NCBI GenBank assembly: GCA_033854735.1
Contig: JAWWPY010000385.1
Location: 36,500-100,499, forward strand
DNA length: 64,000 bases
DNA from: JAWWPY01 sp033854735
GTDB taxonomy: Bacteria > Actinomycetota > Actinomycetes > Streptosporangiales > Streptosporangiaceae
Direction of reading: 5' to 3'
Shown here: piece by piece, positions 9,061-17,215 of the stretch
Position numbering within the stretch: position 1 is the first letter of the stretch
Layout of the letters: each line of letters opens with the position of its first letter
The notes under the pieces: model-generated
What the model saw: the letters and a program-made list of their open reading frames with translations, nothing else
The model's database searches: none
Told to the model about the DNA's origin: nothing
Program-made: the position numbers and the translations under genes

Positions 9061-9899
9061 CCGAAGCTCGCAGCGTGTCGGCCGCCGTCGAGGTACCGGT
9101 GGACCCCGCGACCGCGTTCGCCGCTTTCACCGACGAGCTCGACCTGTGGTGGGTGCGAGGACCGATCAACTACTTCGATGCGGCCCGGGCAGTCGCCATG
9201 GTCTGCGAGCCAGGGGTCGGCGGCCGGCTGATCGAGGTGTACGACGCCGCCACGGGCGAGGGCCTCGAGCTGGGCCGGATCACCGTGTGGGAGCCGGGCG
9301 CCCGGCTGTCGTGGACCAGTTCGGTTGATGACGTCGAGATCGACGTCCTGTTCGTGGCCATCTCCTCGGGGACGAACGTGCGGGTCGAGGCGACCATCCC
9401 GGCCGGCGGGGCGGATCAGGGCGGGACAGCGTGGGTCCGGGTGGTCGGCAAGTGGTTCGGCGCATGGTGCGCGCGCCGGGGCACCGCGTCGGGCCACCAG
9501 CCCGACCTCGCCCGCCTGGCCGTCGGCATCTACTACGCCAAGCCGGCGGCCGCGGCCCACTGGCTGGCGGACGCCTTCGGCTTCGAATCGCCGGACCCGC
9601 TGCCCCAGGGCCCTGATCCGCTGCCCGATACCGGGCACGGGCACCCCTGGATCGAGTTCCGCGTCGGGAACTGCTCGCTGTTCATCTTCAAGCTCCACGG
9701 CGATCTGCCGGAGGGGGCGCCGGCCACGCACGAGCCGTGGGTCTACGTAGACGACCTCGAGGATCATCTAGCCCACGCGGCCGCGAGCGGTGCGACGATA
9801 CTGATCCCCATCCGCACGACCGGCTTTCGCAGCTATGCCGCCCAGGACCTGGAGGGGCACCGGTGGACCTTCGCCCAGGCCCGCCCCACCATGCGCTGA
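9057..9899 (+). CDS. AHSA1/SRPBCC domain fused to a VOC (glyoxalase-like) domain
   Basis: 280 residues. Residues 1-125 form an AHSA1-type ligand-binding domain (AFAAFTDELDLWW near 21-33, VGGRLIEVYD, RLSWTS). Residues 150-280 are a VOC domain (ARLAVGIYYAKPAAAAHWLADAF at its start is split by the linker; WIEFRVGNCSLFIFK and WVYVDDLEDHLAHAAASGA follow). ArsR next to an AHSA1-VOC fusion is common in actinobacteria, but the ligand is not known. The C-terminus is convergent with, and overlaps by 132 bp, the phosphatase gene on the other strand. Confidence 0.9.
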   Translation: MTEARSVSAAVEVPVDPATAFAAFTDELDLWWVRGPINYFDAARAVAMVCEPGVGGRLIEVYDAATGEGLELGRITVWEPGARLSWTSSVDDVEIDVLFVAISSGTNVRVEATIPAGGADQGGTAWVRVVGKWFGAWCARRGTASGHQPDLARLAVGIYYAKPAAAAHWLADAFGFESPDPLPQGPDPLPDTGHGHPWIEFRVGNCSLFIFKLHGDLPEGAPATHEPWVYVDDLEDHLAHAAASGATILIPIRTTGFRSYAAQDLEGHRWTFAQARPTMR

Positions 9900-11243
9900 C
9901 CCGCGCCGCGACCCCGTGGCCCGGCCCACGTCGGCCCGCCCGGGGGCCGGGCTGGACGCGGGCAGCTGCCTCGGCTGGCCTGGCATTTCGTGGCGGGGGA
10001 CTTTGAGGACCAGAGTGACGGTGTCGTCGCTGCTGGCTCCGCCGCTGTAGTCCAGTGCGGCTTGCTGGATGGCATCGGCGATCCGCGCTGCGGGCAGGTC
10101 GCCCAGGCCGGCCATGACGCCGCGGAGCCGCTCTTCGCCGTAGATGCCATGGCCGGCCTGGCCGCGGGCCTCGGTGATGCCGTCGGTGAACAGCACCAGG
10201 CTGTCACCGGGCCGCAGCAGCCCGCGGGAATCGTGCAGGCCGGGATCGGGCAGGATGCCGAGCAGGGTCCCCGGCCGGCCGAGGGCCTGCACCCGCCCGT
10301 CCGCCCGGTGCACCAGGCCCAGCGGGTGGCCCCCGGAACTGATCTGCACTGAGGCCCCCGCGCGGGTCGGCCGGACCGTGGCATAGACCGCGGTCAGGAA
10401 CCGCGGGTCATCGGTCAGCCACTCCAGCAGCGCCTGGTTCAGCGCGGCCAGGATCAGCCGCGGCCGGGTCTCCCGGTGCGCCTCAGCCCGCAGCGTGTAC
10501 CGGGCCAGCGCGGTGCTCTTGGCCGCCGGGACCCCCTTACCGCACACATCACCGACCACCACCCCCCAGCTGCCCCGTACCGACGGGAACACATCATAAA
10601 AATCCCCCAGCACCTCAGCCCCGGTCCCCCCGGCCACGTACCGCGCCGCGACCTGCAACCCCGGAATGACCGGCAGCCGCGGCGGCAGCAGGCTCTCCTG
10701 CAACGTCCGCGCCAGCGCAGCACGCTCCGCGGCACGCGCCACCGCGACCTGCAACGCGACCTCACCCGCCGCCACACACGCCAAGATCTCCAGCACCTCG
10801 ACCTCCGCCGCGCTCCACCGCCGCGGCACCACATCAGCCACACACAGCACACCGGCGACAGCACCATCCGGGCCACGGACCGGGAACCCGGCCCACGCGA
10901 CCACTCCCGCCAGCCCGGACAGGCCACCCCCGGCCAGGCAACTCCCCGCGGGGTAACTCCCCGCGGGGTAACTCCCCGCGGTACGCGAATCCACCCGGGC
11001 ATCCTCGACGACCAGCCCGCCCCCCGACTCGATCACCCGCCGGCACAACGACAGCTCCCCCGGAGCCTGCTGACCAGCCACCGCCCGCCAGCCCGGACAG
11101 GTCGTCCTCGGGGACGGCTGGCCGCCGGCCACCGCGACGAACACCGACCGCGCGCCAAGAAACAGCGCCGCCAACCGCGCCACCCGGCCGAAAGGCTCCT
11201 CCGCGCCGGTAACTGAACTCGGCGCGCTACCCAGGACTGCCAT
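9768..11243 (-). CDS. GAF-domain PP2C phosphatase (SpoIIE/RsbU type)
   Basis: About 490 residues. An N-terminal GAF-like sensor domain (to about residue 190) precedes a SpoIIE serine phosphatase: LQESLLPPRLP linker helix, GDFYDVF and VVGDVCGKG for metal binding, SGGHPLGLV, FTDGITEAR and SSDDTVTLVL. Such enzymes dephosphorylate anti-anti-sigma factors in partner-switching stress pathways. The ATG at 11243 has GGAAG upstream; an alternative ATG lies at 11273. After the usual domain end the frame runs on for about 75 unfamiliar residues, partly antisense to the AHSA1-VOC gene. Three in-frame AGSYP-type repeats sit in the GAF region. Confidence 0.88.
   Translation of the reverse strand: MAVLGSAPSSVTGAEEPFGRVARLAALFLGARSVFVAVAGGQPSPRTTCPGWRAVAGQQAPGELSLCRRVIESGGGLVVEDARVDSRTAGSYPAGSYPAGSCLAGGGLSGLAGVVAWAGFPVRGPDGAVAGVLCVADVVPRRWSAAEVEVLEILACVAAGEVALQVAVARAAERAALARTLQESLLPPRLPVIPGLQVAARYVAGGTGAEVLGDFYDVFPSVRGSWGVVVGDVCGKGVPAAKSTALARYTLRAEAHRETRPRLILAALNQALLEWLTDDPRFLTAVYATVRPTRAGASVQISSGGHPLGLVHRADGRVQALGRPGTLLGILPDPGLHDSRGLLRPGDSLVLFTDGITEARGQAGHGIYGEERLRGVMAGLGDLPAARIADAIQQAALDYSGGASSDDTVTLVLKVPRHEMPGQPRQLPASSPAPGRADVGRATGSRRGSAHGGAGLGEGPPVPLQVLGGIAAKAGRADGDQYRRTARGRVG
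10941..10985. repeat. Three 15-bp tandem units in the GAF region of the phosphatase
   Basis: ACTCCCCGCGGGGTA is repeated three times (last copy degenerate). On the minus strand it encodes AGSYP pentapeptides. Each unit is itself a small palindrome (CCCCGCGGGG). Confidence 0.85.
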
Positions 11244-11430
11244 ATTCGCCACTTCCGCCCATGGTGGTGACATTGCATGCCGATATCCGAGCGAAGCGGG
11301 GTCCAGGCCTCGAGTCGTTAATCCAACCACAGAACGCGTGCTCCACGTCCGCGCAGGTCAGAGCGGTCGGCGTGTCGGCGCGCAGGCCAGTTTCACGGAA
11401 TCCGGTAGCAATGGAGGCAGGGGTACTGGG

Positions 11431-11505
11431 TCAGCGCCTCCGCAGCAACATGATGACAAGCACGATGACCACGATGATCACGATGGTGCTGAGACCGATA
11501 TACAT
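11431..11505 (-). CDS. 24-residue single-pass membrane micropeptide
   Basis: The predicted product begins MYIGLSTIVIIVVIVLVIM and ends LLRRR. It is one hydrophobic helix with a positive C-terminus, so it should insert in the membrane. GAGGAG lies eight bases before the ATG at 11505, which supports translation. Comparable peptides of 20-30 residues ending in arginines occur across actinobacteria, with unknown function (from memory). It lies downstream of another small minus-strand frame, possibly in one transcript. Confidence 0.6.
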   Translation of the reverse strand: MYIGLSTIVIIVVIVLVIMLLRRR

Positions 11506-11574
11506 GGGTAACTCCTCTGTCCTTGGTCCGCCCGCCGGGCGGAATTGTTCGATCTGGCTTTCCAGAAAGGAAGA

Positions 11575-11736
11575 TCAGACTTCGTAGGGGGAATCTTCGA
11601 GGCGGCTCCAGAACGCGCGATAATGCTGGACCGCGGTCCGCATCTCCTCGGTTCCGGTGGCGGAGCGTAGATCGTTGGCGAACATCGCCAAGGCTTCGTG
11701 CCACATTGCGCCGGAGTTTGCGCTGTCACTGCTCAC
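11575..11736 (-). CDS. Small hypothetical protein
   Basis: About 53 residues from a GTG at 11736. An ATG ten codons in (11706) is also possible, and no convincing Shine-Dalgarno supports either. The C-terminal two thirds (MWHEALAMFANDLRSA... HYRAFWSRLEDSPYEV) looks like a real amphipathic helical protein rather than random high-GC translation. No function can be assigned. It is about 70 bp upstream of the membrane micropeptide on the same strand. Confidence 0.45.
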   Translation of the reverse strand: MSSDSANSGAMWHEALAMFANDLRSATGTEEMRTAVQHYRAFWSRLEDSPYEV

Positions 11737-11884
11737 AGGCGAGGCGGGGGGGCGGCTCAGGCCAGGCCGCCGGTATCGCATCGGCCGGACTCACATCAGC
11801 TCAGGCATCCACTGTCCATCACCTCGGCTTGTCTGAGCGCGCTAGGCGCTGCCAGGGTCCGGAGCAGCTAAAACCGCAATATCC

Positions 11885-11928
11885 TGTGCCCGTGGGCACA
11901 TTGGCGGACGATTGTCCTATTAAGGACA
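11885..11928. promoter_or_regulatory. Two adjacent perfect palindromes upstream of the GNAT gene
   Basis: TGTGCCC-GT-GGGCACA (11885-11900) and TGTCCT-ATTA-AGGACA (11913-11928), spaced by 12 bases, lie in a 280-bp intergenic region between a minus-strand small gene and a plus-strand acetyltransferase. They could be operators or short hairpins. The rest of 11782-12060 shows nothing recognisable. Confidence 0.4.
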
Positions 11929-12060
11929 CTACGCTTAATTCGGCGCATCTACAAGCCGTGATAGGGCCGGCTAAAGTTAACCTTTACCGAGCCCTTTCCC
12001 CGTTCCAAAACGAATTTCGGACCTCCGATTCAAGGCAGCGCGGGCCGCCCGCATGGCAGC

Positions 12061-12528
12061 ATGAGCGGGGTGACACCGGTGAGCGACGGCCGTGCGCGCC
12101 CCGCACGGCCGGGTGACTATGACTCCATCGCGGCCGTGATCGACGCGTGGTGGGGCCGTCCGGTCCTCGCGGCGCTACCCAGGCTGTTCCTCGACCACTT
12201 CCACGGCACCAGCCTGGTGATCGACGGACCTGACGGGCTGGTGGCGTTCCTGATCGGCATGCTGTCGCCTTCCGAGCCTGAGCGGGCCTACATCCACTTC
12301 GTCGGGGTGGCCCCCGGAGCGCGGGGCCATGGCCTGGGCGGCGCGCTGTACCAGGACTTCTTCACCCTCGCCCGGGCCGATGGGCGCCGGGTGGTCAGCG
12401 CGGTCACCGCCCCCATTAACAGCGGCTCCATCCGTTTTCACCGGTCGATGGGCTTCACCGTGGCCGGACCGGTGGCGGACTACAACGGCCCGGGAATCGA
12501 TCTCGTTGTCTTCGAGCGTCCGCTCTAG
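12061..12528 (+). CDS. GNAT-family N-acetyltransferase
   Basis: 155 residues with a GNAT fold. YIHFVGVAPGARGHGLGGALYQDFF carries the acetyl-CoA-binding R/Q-x-x-G-x-G/A equivalent (ARGHGLGGAL), and INSGSIRFHRSMGF is the usual C-terminal helix-turn. Acetyl-CoA-dependent transfer to an unknown amine is expected. The gene stands alone between a probable operator region and a convergent terminator hairpin. Confidence 0.88.
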   Translation: MSGVTPVSDGRARPARPGDYDSIAAVIDAWWGRPVLAALPRLFLDHFHGTSLVIDGPDGLVAFLIGMLSPSEPERAYIHFVGVAPGARGHGLGGALYQDFFTLARADGRRVVSAVTAPINSGSIRFHRSMGFTVAGPVADYNGPGIDLVVFERPL

Positions 12529-12536
12529 CGCCTGCT

Positions 12537-12566
12537 CTGACGCCACCAGCTTCGTGGTGGCGTCAG
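12537..12566. terminator. Bidirectional hairpin between convergent genes
   Basis: A perfect 12-bp stem (12537-12548 with 12555-12566) closes a six-base loop, GCTTCG. It sits between the GNAT stop and the NDH-2-like stop. No T-run follows, so it may act as a bidirectional or mRNA-end-stabilising terminator. Confidence 0.75.
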
Positions 12567-12576
12567 GTATCTGGGC

Positions 12577-13704
12577 TCAGTCATCCGCGGCCTGGCCTGC
12601 CTCGCTGGTCATCCCGAGCAGTTCGATGAAGCGGCCGATCATCATGTCGCGCCCCTTGGCCTGAGCGACGAATTCGGCAGTGACGAGATCGTCGCTGCCG
12701 GCCCGCTGACCCGAACCGCCCTCCGGCCCGATCGGCACGATGATGGAAGGCTGCGACGGCTCGTAGGCGGTGAGGTCACCATCCCCGGCGATGAGCGCCC
12801 GGATGTTGGCCGCTACGAGCTGGGCCTGCCGCATGGCTATGCCGGCCATCTTATGGTCGGCGGCCGCGACGTCGCCGATGGCGAAGACAGTGTCCTGGCC
12901 CGCCACCCGCAAGTAAGGCGTGACCTCAACGAAGCCGTCTGCCCGGCGGGCGGCGGCCAGGCCGGCGGCGAGGTAGTCGCTGACCGGGACGACCCCGTAG
13001 CAGCGGAACCAGATGTCGGCGGTCACCTCGCGACCGGATTCGGTGACGACGGTGAACGTCTGCCCGGCGCCGGGTGGCGTCGGCGGCCCTTCCCGTAGCG
13101 GGCTGGCGAGCAGCACTTCCACTCCGATGTCGCGGAGCTGGCGGCGCAACTCGGCCTTCAGCTCGGGCCGGAACCGTGCTCCGAGGACATCGTCAGCAAC
13201 GTCGAGGAGAGTCACGTGCTTATCTGGCCAGACCGCCTTGATCTCGCCGGCCAGCTCGATACCGACCGGCCCCGCGCCGAGCAGCAGCACCCGCTGCGCC
13301 GCGGCGAGCGCGGCGTGGGCGCCGTGGACTTTGCCATGGGCGGCCGCGGTGCTGTCAACGTCGCTCTTGGCCGGGAACGGGTAGTCCGACCCGGTCGCCA
13401 GCACGATGTAGTCGGCCCGGATCTCCTCGCCGGAGGCCAGCGTCACCCGGCCTGCGTCGACCTTCACGGCCCGGTCGCGGACGACCCGGCCGTGGCCGAG
13501 CAGCCCGTCGTAGGGGAGGTAAATCCGCGCCAGCCAGGACGGGTCCGTCAGCGCACGGAGGGCGGCGACGTTGTGCACGAAGGCATCCTTCGGCTCCACG
13601 AGCACGACGTCGGCCACCTCGTCGAGGGCCTTGGCCGCGCTTATCCCGCCGTAGCCACCCCCAATGACCACAACGGTCGGCTTTGCCCCGGAAGGCTGGC
13701 TCAT
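12577..13704 (-). CDS. FAD-dependent NAD(P)H oxidoreductase (NDH-2/FSP1-like)
   Basis: 375-residue flavoprotein with two dinucleotide-binding folds: VVVIGGGYGGISAAKAL near the N-terminus for FAD, and VLLLGAGPVGIELAGEI near 145-161 for NAD(P)H. Late motifs FAIGDVAAADHKMAG and MRQAQLVAANI match the NDH-2/AIFM2-like group. It probably transfers electrons from NAD(P)H to a quinone at the membrane, but has no obvious transmembrane anchor. The ATG at 13704 follows GGAG. It is divergent from a MarR gene that likely controls it. Confidence 0.88.
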   Translation of the reverse strand: MSQPSGAKPTVVVIGGGYGGISAAKALDEVADVVLVEPKDAFVHNVAALRALTDPSWLARIYLPYDGLLGHGRVVRDRAVKVDAGRVTLASGEEIRADYIVLATGSDYPFPAKSDVDSTAAAHGKVHGAHAALAAAQRVLLLGAGPVGIELAGEIKAVWPDKHVTLLDVADDVLGARFRPELKAELRRQLRDIGVEVLLASPLREGPPTPPGAGQTFTVVTESGREVTADIWFRCYGVVPVSDYLAAGLAAARRADGFVEVTPYLRVAGQDTVFAIGDVAAADHKMAGIAMRQAQLVAANIRALIAGDGDLTAYEPSQPSIIVPIGPEGGSGQRAGSDDLVTAEFVAQAKGRDMMIGRFIELLGMTSEAGQAADD

Positions 13705-13712
13705 CGGAACTC

Positions 13713-13732
13713 CAGTTGACGTCGTCAGTTGA
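13713..13732. promoter_or_regulatory. Candidate MarR operator
   Basis: CAGTTGA occurs twice in direct orientation (13713-13719 and 13726-13732) around the odd palindrome TGACG-T-CGTCA (13717-13727), directly upstream of the flavoprotein gene. The placement in the divergent MarR/flavoprotein spacer suits a MarR binding site. Confidence 0.4.
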
Positions 13733-13827
13733 ACAGCCGAAACGCTGTATGGCAGATAGTATTCAGCACAGAGCATCTGGCCGGCAAATCTTCGTTGATA
13801 CCACTGATCGAAGGTAAGCTGCATCGC

Positions 13828-14358
13828 ATGAACGCTGCTCCCCGGCCTGATGCCGACTTCCGGCGCGATCAGGGATCCGCGTGCGGCGGCGTGCTGAGAA
13901 ACGACCTCGGCTGGGCGCTTGGCGCGGTCTTCCGTTCCTATGTGAAAGCCGCGAACGCCGCGTTCGCGGATGTGCCAGGGGGTCCCCGCGGCTACCAGGT
14001 ACTCGCGGCGGCCACCCGCGGCGAGCCGGAGAGCCAGCTGGCCCTGGCCCAGCATCTCGGGGTCGACCGCACGGTGATGACCTACCTGCTGGACGACCTC
14101 GAGGGTGCCGGGCTCATCGAACGGCGCCCGGACCCAGCCGATCGTCGCGCCCGGCGCATCGTGGCGACCACGCGAGGGCGTGAGCTGCTTGACGAGCTCG
14201 ACCAGCGGTTGCGGGCCGCCGAACAGCTCGTGCTGGCAGGCCTGGCCACCGCTGAGGACCGGCAGACGTTCCGCGTGTTGCTCCGGCAGCTCGCGACGCA
14301 TGCCAACGCCCTCGACCCGGTCCGGACTGCCTGCGACGTCGTCCAGCGCGTCAGCTGA
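13828..14358 (+). CDS. MarR-family transcriptional regulator
   Basis: About 176 residues from the ATG at 13828. MarR signatures: LALAQHLGVDRTVMTYLLDDLEGAGLIERR (winged-helix recognition element) followed by DPADRRARRIVATTRG, the classic wing motif. It should bind a palindromic operator as a dimer and respond to a small phenolic or similar ligand. An upstream frame extension exists, but the ATG at 13828 starts the conserved protein. It is divergent from the NAD(P)H oxidoreductase, the probable target. Confidence 0.92.
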   Translation: MNAAPRPDADFRRDQGSACGGVLRNDLGWALGAVFRSYVKAANAAFADVPGGPRGYQVLAAATRGEPESQLALAQHLGVDRTVMTYLLDDLEGAGLIERRPDPADRRARRIVATTRGRELLDELDQRLRAAEQLVLAGLATAEDRQTFRVLLRQLATHANALDPVRTACDVVQRVS

Positions 14359-14422
14359 TTACATCGGGTCCATGCGAAACCGTAGACGGCGCTGAGCCCG
14401 TCCCGCTACGATCTCACGCTAT

Positions 14423-14438
14423 GTAGTTTAGTAACTAC
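14423..14438. promoter_or_regulatory. Palindrome GTAGTT-TAGT-AACTAC upstream of glycan-type gene
   Basis: A perfect 6-4-6 inverted repeat in an AT-rich patch, about 60 bases before the GTG of the following gene. It also contains TAACTAC, which recurs upstream of several genes between 18 and 22.5 kb. Confidence 0.4.
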
Positions 14439-14496
14439 CATAAGTGGCCCAACGAAAAGCGCTGCTGGTCACGCATGCCCGGAGGGGGGTCGCGGG

Positions 14497-15834
14497 GTGC
14501 TTCCGGAACCCGGCGAGTCCGCAGCTGTCCCGGAGGGCACCTCTGCCTCCGGCGCTACTGCTTTCGCGGACGCTGCTCCCTTCGCGGACGCTGCTCCCTT
14601 CGGGGACGCTGCTCCCTTCGCGGACGCTGCCCCCTTCACGGACACCGCTCCTCTTCCGGGAGCTGATCCCCTTCCGGGAAACCAGGGGGCGCCCCCGAAC
14701 GCGGCCAGGCTCGCCCTCGTCGCCGGGCGTGACTCCCGTAGCGCCGCCCTGGTGGAACGCCTGTTGCGGGCATCCGTCCAGATCCTGCCCCAGGCTCGGG
14801 TGGCCGGCGACTTCGCGTTCACCCTGACCGGAACGCGTGATCCGGACGGCAACTGGCAGCTGATTCCGTCCGGGACCAGTCGCCGCTACGGGGCCATCGC
14901 CGCGCTCGGCCTGATGCGGCTCCCCCAGCGCGAACAGCGCACCGTGCTCGGCGGCGAGGACGGCCATGACTTCGTGGGACGCCTGGCCAGGCGGCTGGAC
15001 CGGATGACCAATCTCGGTGACGTGGCCCTGCTGTGCTGGGCCGCAGCCGAGGCCGCGCACGGCGAACTGCCGCGCGCGCTGGACCGGCTGGCCGAGCTTG
15101 ACCGGCGAGATACCCCGGTGGACGTGGTGGCGGCGGCGTGGGTGGTGACCGCGCTCGTCGCCACCCGGCCACTCATTGACGTCGAGCAGCACCTGTCCGC
15201 CGCGCGGGACCGCCTGCTGGCCGCCCGCAGCGAGGTTTATCCGCATGTCGCCGCCGGGGCCACCACCTGGTACCGCTCCCATGTGGGCAGCTTCGCCGAC
15301 CAGGTGTACCCGGTCCAGGCGCTCGCGCGGCTGCACGCCAGCGCCGACGACCCCCGGGCGCTGGCCGCCGCGGAGTCGGTGGCCGCCGCGATCTGCCGTG
15401 CGCAGGGCCGGGCCGGGCAGTGGTGCTGGCACTACGACGCACGCACCGGCGGGGTCGTCAAGAGCTATCCCGTCCACAGCGTGCACCAGTATGCGATGGC
15501 GCCGATGGCACTGCTTGACCTCGCCGCGGCCGGCGGCCAGGCCTACCTTGAAGCGATCTGCCGTGGCCTGCGGTGGCTCGCGGGGCCGCCTGAGATCAGA
15601 GAGGACCTGATCCTAGATAAGCCGCCGGTCACCTGGCGGAAGGTGACCTGCGGCGACCGCCGGACGACCGTGCGCGGGATCCGGGCGCAGTCCGCCTGGC
15701 TGCGCCCAGGGATACGCCTGCCGGCCCTCAACCGGGTGCTGCGGCCCGGAACCGTCGATCACGAGTGCCGGCCGTATGAACTGGGGTGGCTCCTGATGGC
15801 ATGGCTGCCTCCGATGGGGGGCTCAGCGGGTTGA
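14497..15834 (+). CDS. Predicted alpha-barrel (six-hairpin-like) protein, probably glycan-related
   Basis: 445 residues from a GTG with GGAGGGGGG upstream. After a low-complexity N-terminus (ADAAPF hexapeptides), the body is a series of helical hairpins with aromatic motifs such as QWCWHYDARTGGVVKSYPVH and HQYAMAPMALLDLA. These resemble (alpha/alpha)6-barrel or prenyltransferase/epimerase-like folds. It stops 26 bp before a nucleotide-sugar dehydrogenase gene, which suggests a role in polysaccharide synthesis or modification, for example as an epimerase. The family is not securely recognised. No signal peptide is visible. Confidence 0.72.
   Translation: MLPEPGESAAVPEGTSASGATAFADAAPFADAAPFGDAAPFADAAPFTDTAPLPGADPLPGNQGAPPNAARLALVAGRDSRSAALVERLLRASVQILPQARVAGDFAFTLTGTRDPDGNWQLIPSGTSRRYGAIAALGLMRLPQREQRTVLGGEDGHDFVGRLARRLDRMTNLGDVALLCWAAAEAAHGELPRALDRLAELDRRDTPVDVVAAAWVVTALVATRPLIDVEQHLSAARDRLLAARSEVYPHVAAGATTWYRSHVGSFADQVYPVQALARLHASADDPRALAAAESVAAAICRAQGRAGQWCWHYDARTGGVVKSYPVHSVHQYAMAPMALLDLAAAGGQAYLEAICRGLRWLAGPPEIREDLILDKPPVTWRKVTCGDRRTTVRGIRAQSAWLRPGIRLPALNRVLRPGTVDHECRPYELGWLLMAWLPPMGGSAG
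14563..14652 (+). repeat. Five 18-bp tandem units in the N-terminus of the alpha-barrel gene
   Basis: Units like TTCGCGGACGCTGCTCCC encode FADAAP hexapeptides. The unit length preserves the frame, and the last two copies are degenerate. Confidence 0.9.
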
Positions 15835-15859
15835 TGCGCCGAACACTGGGCGGGCGATC

Positions 15860-17119
15860 ATGACCGCGGTCGTGGTGGCCGGCCTTGGCTACGTAGGCCT
15901 GCCACTGGCGATGCGGGCCGCGGAGGTGGGCCACCGGGTGGTCGGCTATGACATAGACGCCGGGCGAGTGAAGCGGCTAACGGCCGGGGAGTCGTATATC
16001 GAGGACGTGGCCTCCGCCCAGCTGGTGGCCGCGCTCGAGAGCGGGACATTCCGGCCGTCGTCGGATATCCGGGCCTGCGCTGGCTTCGACGTGGCGGTGA
16101 TCACGGTGCCCACACCGTTGCAGGATGGCCTGCCCGATCTCACCTACATCGAGGCCGCCTCCCGCACGCTGGCCAGGTTCTTGCGGCCGGGTGCCACGGT
16201 GATCGTCGAGTCGACGTCGTATCCGGGCACGACCCAGGAGCAGGTGCTGCCCTGGCTGGAGGACGGGTCCGGGCTGATCGCGGGCACCGACTTCCACCTC
16301 GGCTACAGCCCGGAGCGGATCGACCCGGGGAATAGGAACTGGACGCTGGTCAGTACCCCGAAAATCGTGTCAGGAATCGATGCAGATTCACTCGCCGCGG
16401 TCCAGGACTTCTACCGCGACATCGTTGATCAGACCGTTCCGGTGTCCTCCCCGCGCGAGGCCGAGCTGGCCAAGATCATTGAGAACACCTTCAGGCACGT
16501 GAACATCGCCCTGGTGAACGAGCTCGCGATATTCGCCCATGGCCTCGGCATCAACGTGTGGGAGGCAATCGATGCGGCCTCCACCAAGCCGTTCGGGTTC
16601 ATGCCGTTCACCCCCGGGCCTGGTGTGGGCGGACACTGCCTGCCCATCGACCCCTCCTACCTTTCGTGGCGGGTAGAGCGGGCACTCGGCCAGAGTTTCC
16701 GCTTCGTGGAACTGGCCAACGACATCAACAGCCACATGCCGGACTACGTGGTCCGCCGGCTCATGATGGCATTCAACACACGCCGCCGCCCGGTCAACGG
16801 AGCGCGCATCCTCCTGCTGGGGCTGGCCTACAAGAAGAACACTGGCGACGCGCGGGAGTCGCCAGCCATCCGGGTCGCACAGCTGCTGCGGGCCCTGGGG
16901 GCGGAAGTGCGGGCGGCCGACCCGCACGTCGTCGAGACCGCGGTCATCGGCACGGCGGCGGCACAGGTCGAGCCGACGCCCGATGAGATCTCCCGCGCCG
17001 ACGCGGTGGTCCTGCTCACCGACCATGACGCCTTCGATGTCGAGAACATCAGCAAGCACGCCCGTTATGTCCTGGACTGCCGCCGGGTGCTGTCCGGAGA
17101 CAACGTCGAAACCTTGTGA
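15860..17119 (+). CDS. Nucleotide-sugar dehydrogenase (UDP-glucose/UDP-ManNAc/GlcNAc type)
   Basis: 419 residues. The NAD-binding GLGYVG is at 8-13. The substrate region has VPTPL and ESTSYPGTT, the middle helix LAKIIENTFRHVNIALVNELA, and the catalytic cysteine in GVGGHCLPIDP. The C-terminal domain (LGLAYKKNTGDARESPA) is complete. The reaction is a two-step NAD-dependent oxidation of the sugar C6 to a uronic acid. The GGHCLPIDPSYL variant favours the WecC/WbpA/UDP-HexNAc dehydrogenase branch over plain UDP-glucose dehydrogenase. It is co-oriented with the alpha-barrel gene and probably supplies an activated uronic acid. Confidence 0.92.
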   Translation: MTAVVVAGLGYVGLPLAMRAAEVGHRVVGYDIDAGRVKRLTAGESYIEDVASAQLVAALESGTFRPSSDIRACAGFDVAVITVPTPLQDGLPDLTYIEAASRTLARFLRPGATVIVESTSYPGTTQEQVLPWLEDGSGLIAGTDFHLGYSPERIDPGNRNWTLVSTPKIVSGIDADSLAAVQDFYRDIVDQTVPVSSPREAELAKIIENTFRHVNIALVNELAIFAHGLGINVWEAIDAASTKPFGFMPFTPGPGVGGHCLPIDPSYLSWRVERALGQSFRFVELANDINSHMPDYVVRRLMMAFNTRRRPVNGARILLLGLAYKKNTGDARESPAIRVAQLLRALGAEVRAADPHVVETAVIGTAAAQVEPTPDEISRADAVVLLTDHDAFDVENISKHARYVLDCRRVLSGDNVETL

Positions 17120-17141
17120 AGCCGGCTACCGCGGTCCTCAA

Positions 17142-17206
17142 GCATGATCACGGCATTTTTCTCAGTCCTCGTGCGGTCATTTCGCCTGAAAATTACCGTG
17201 ATCACG
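17142..17206. terminator. Long imperfect inverted repeat between convergent genes
   Basis: The left arm (17142-17165) and right arm (17186-17206) pair over most of about 20 positions. The core TGATCACGG/CCGTGATCA is perfect, and runs of T (left) and A (right) sit inside the arms. It sits between the convergent sugar dehydrogenase and DevR-like genes, so a bidirectional terminator is likely. Confidence 0.6.
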
Positions 17207-17215
17207 CAAGGCCGG

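Noticed and set aside
14428..15486. Minus-strand frame opposite the alpha-barrel gene
   Set aside because: The plus frame has a good ribosome-binding site, aromatic motifs and operon position. The minus frame is compositionally a shadow.
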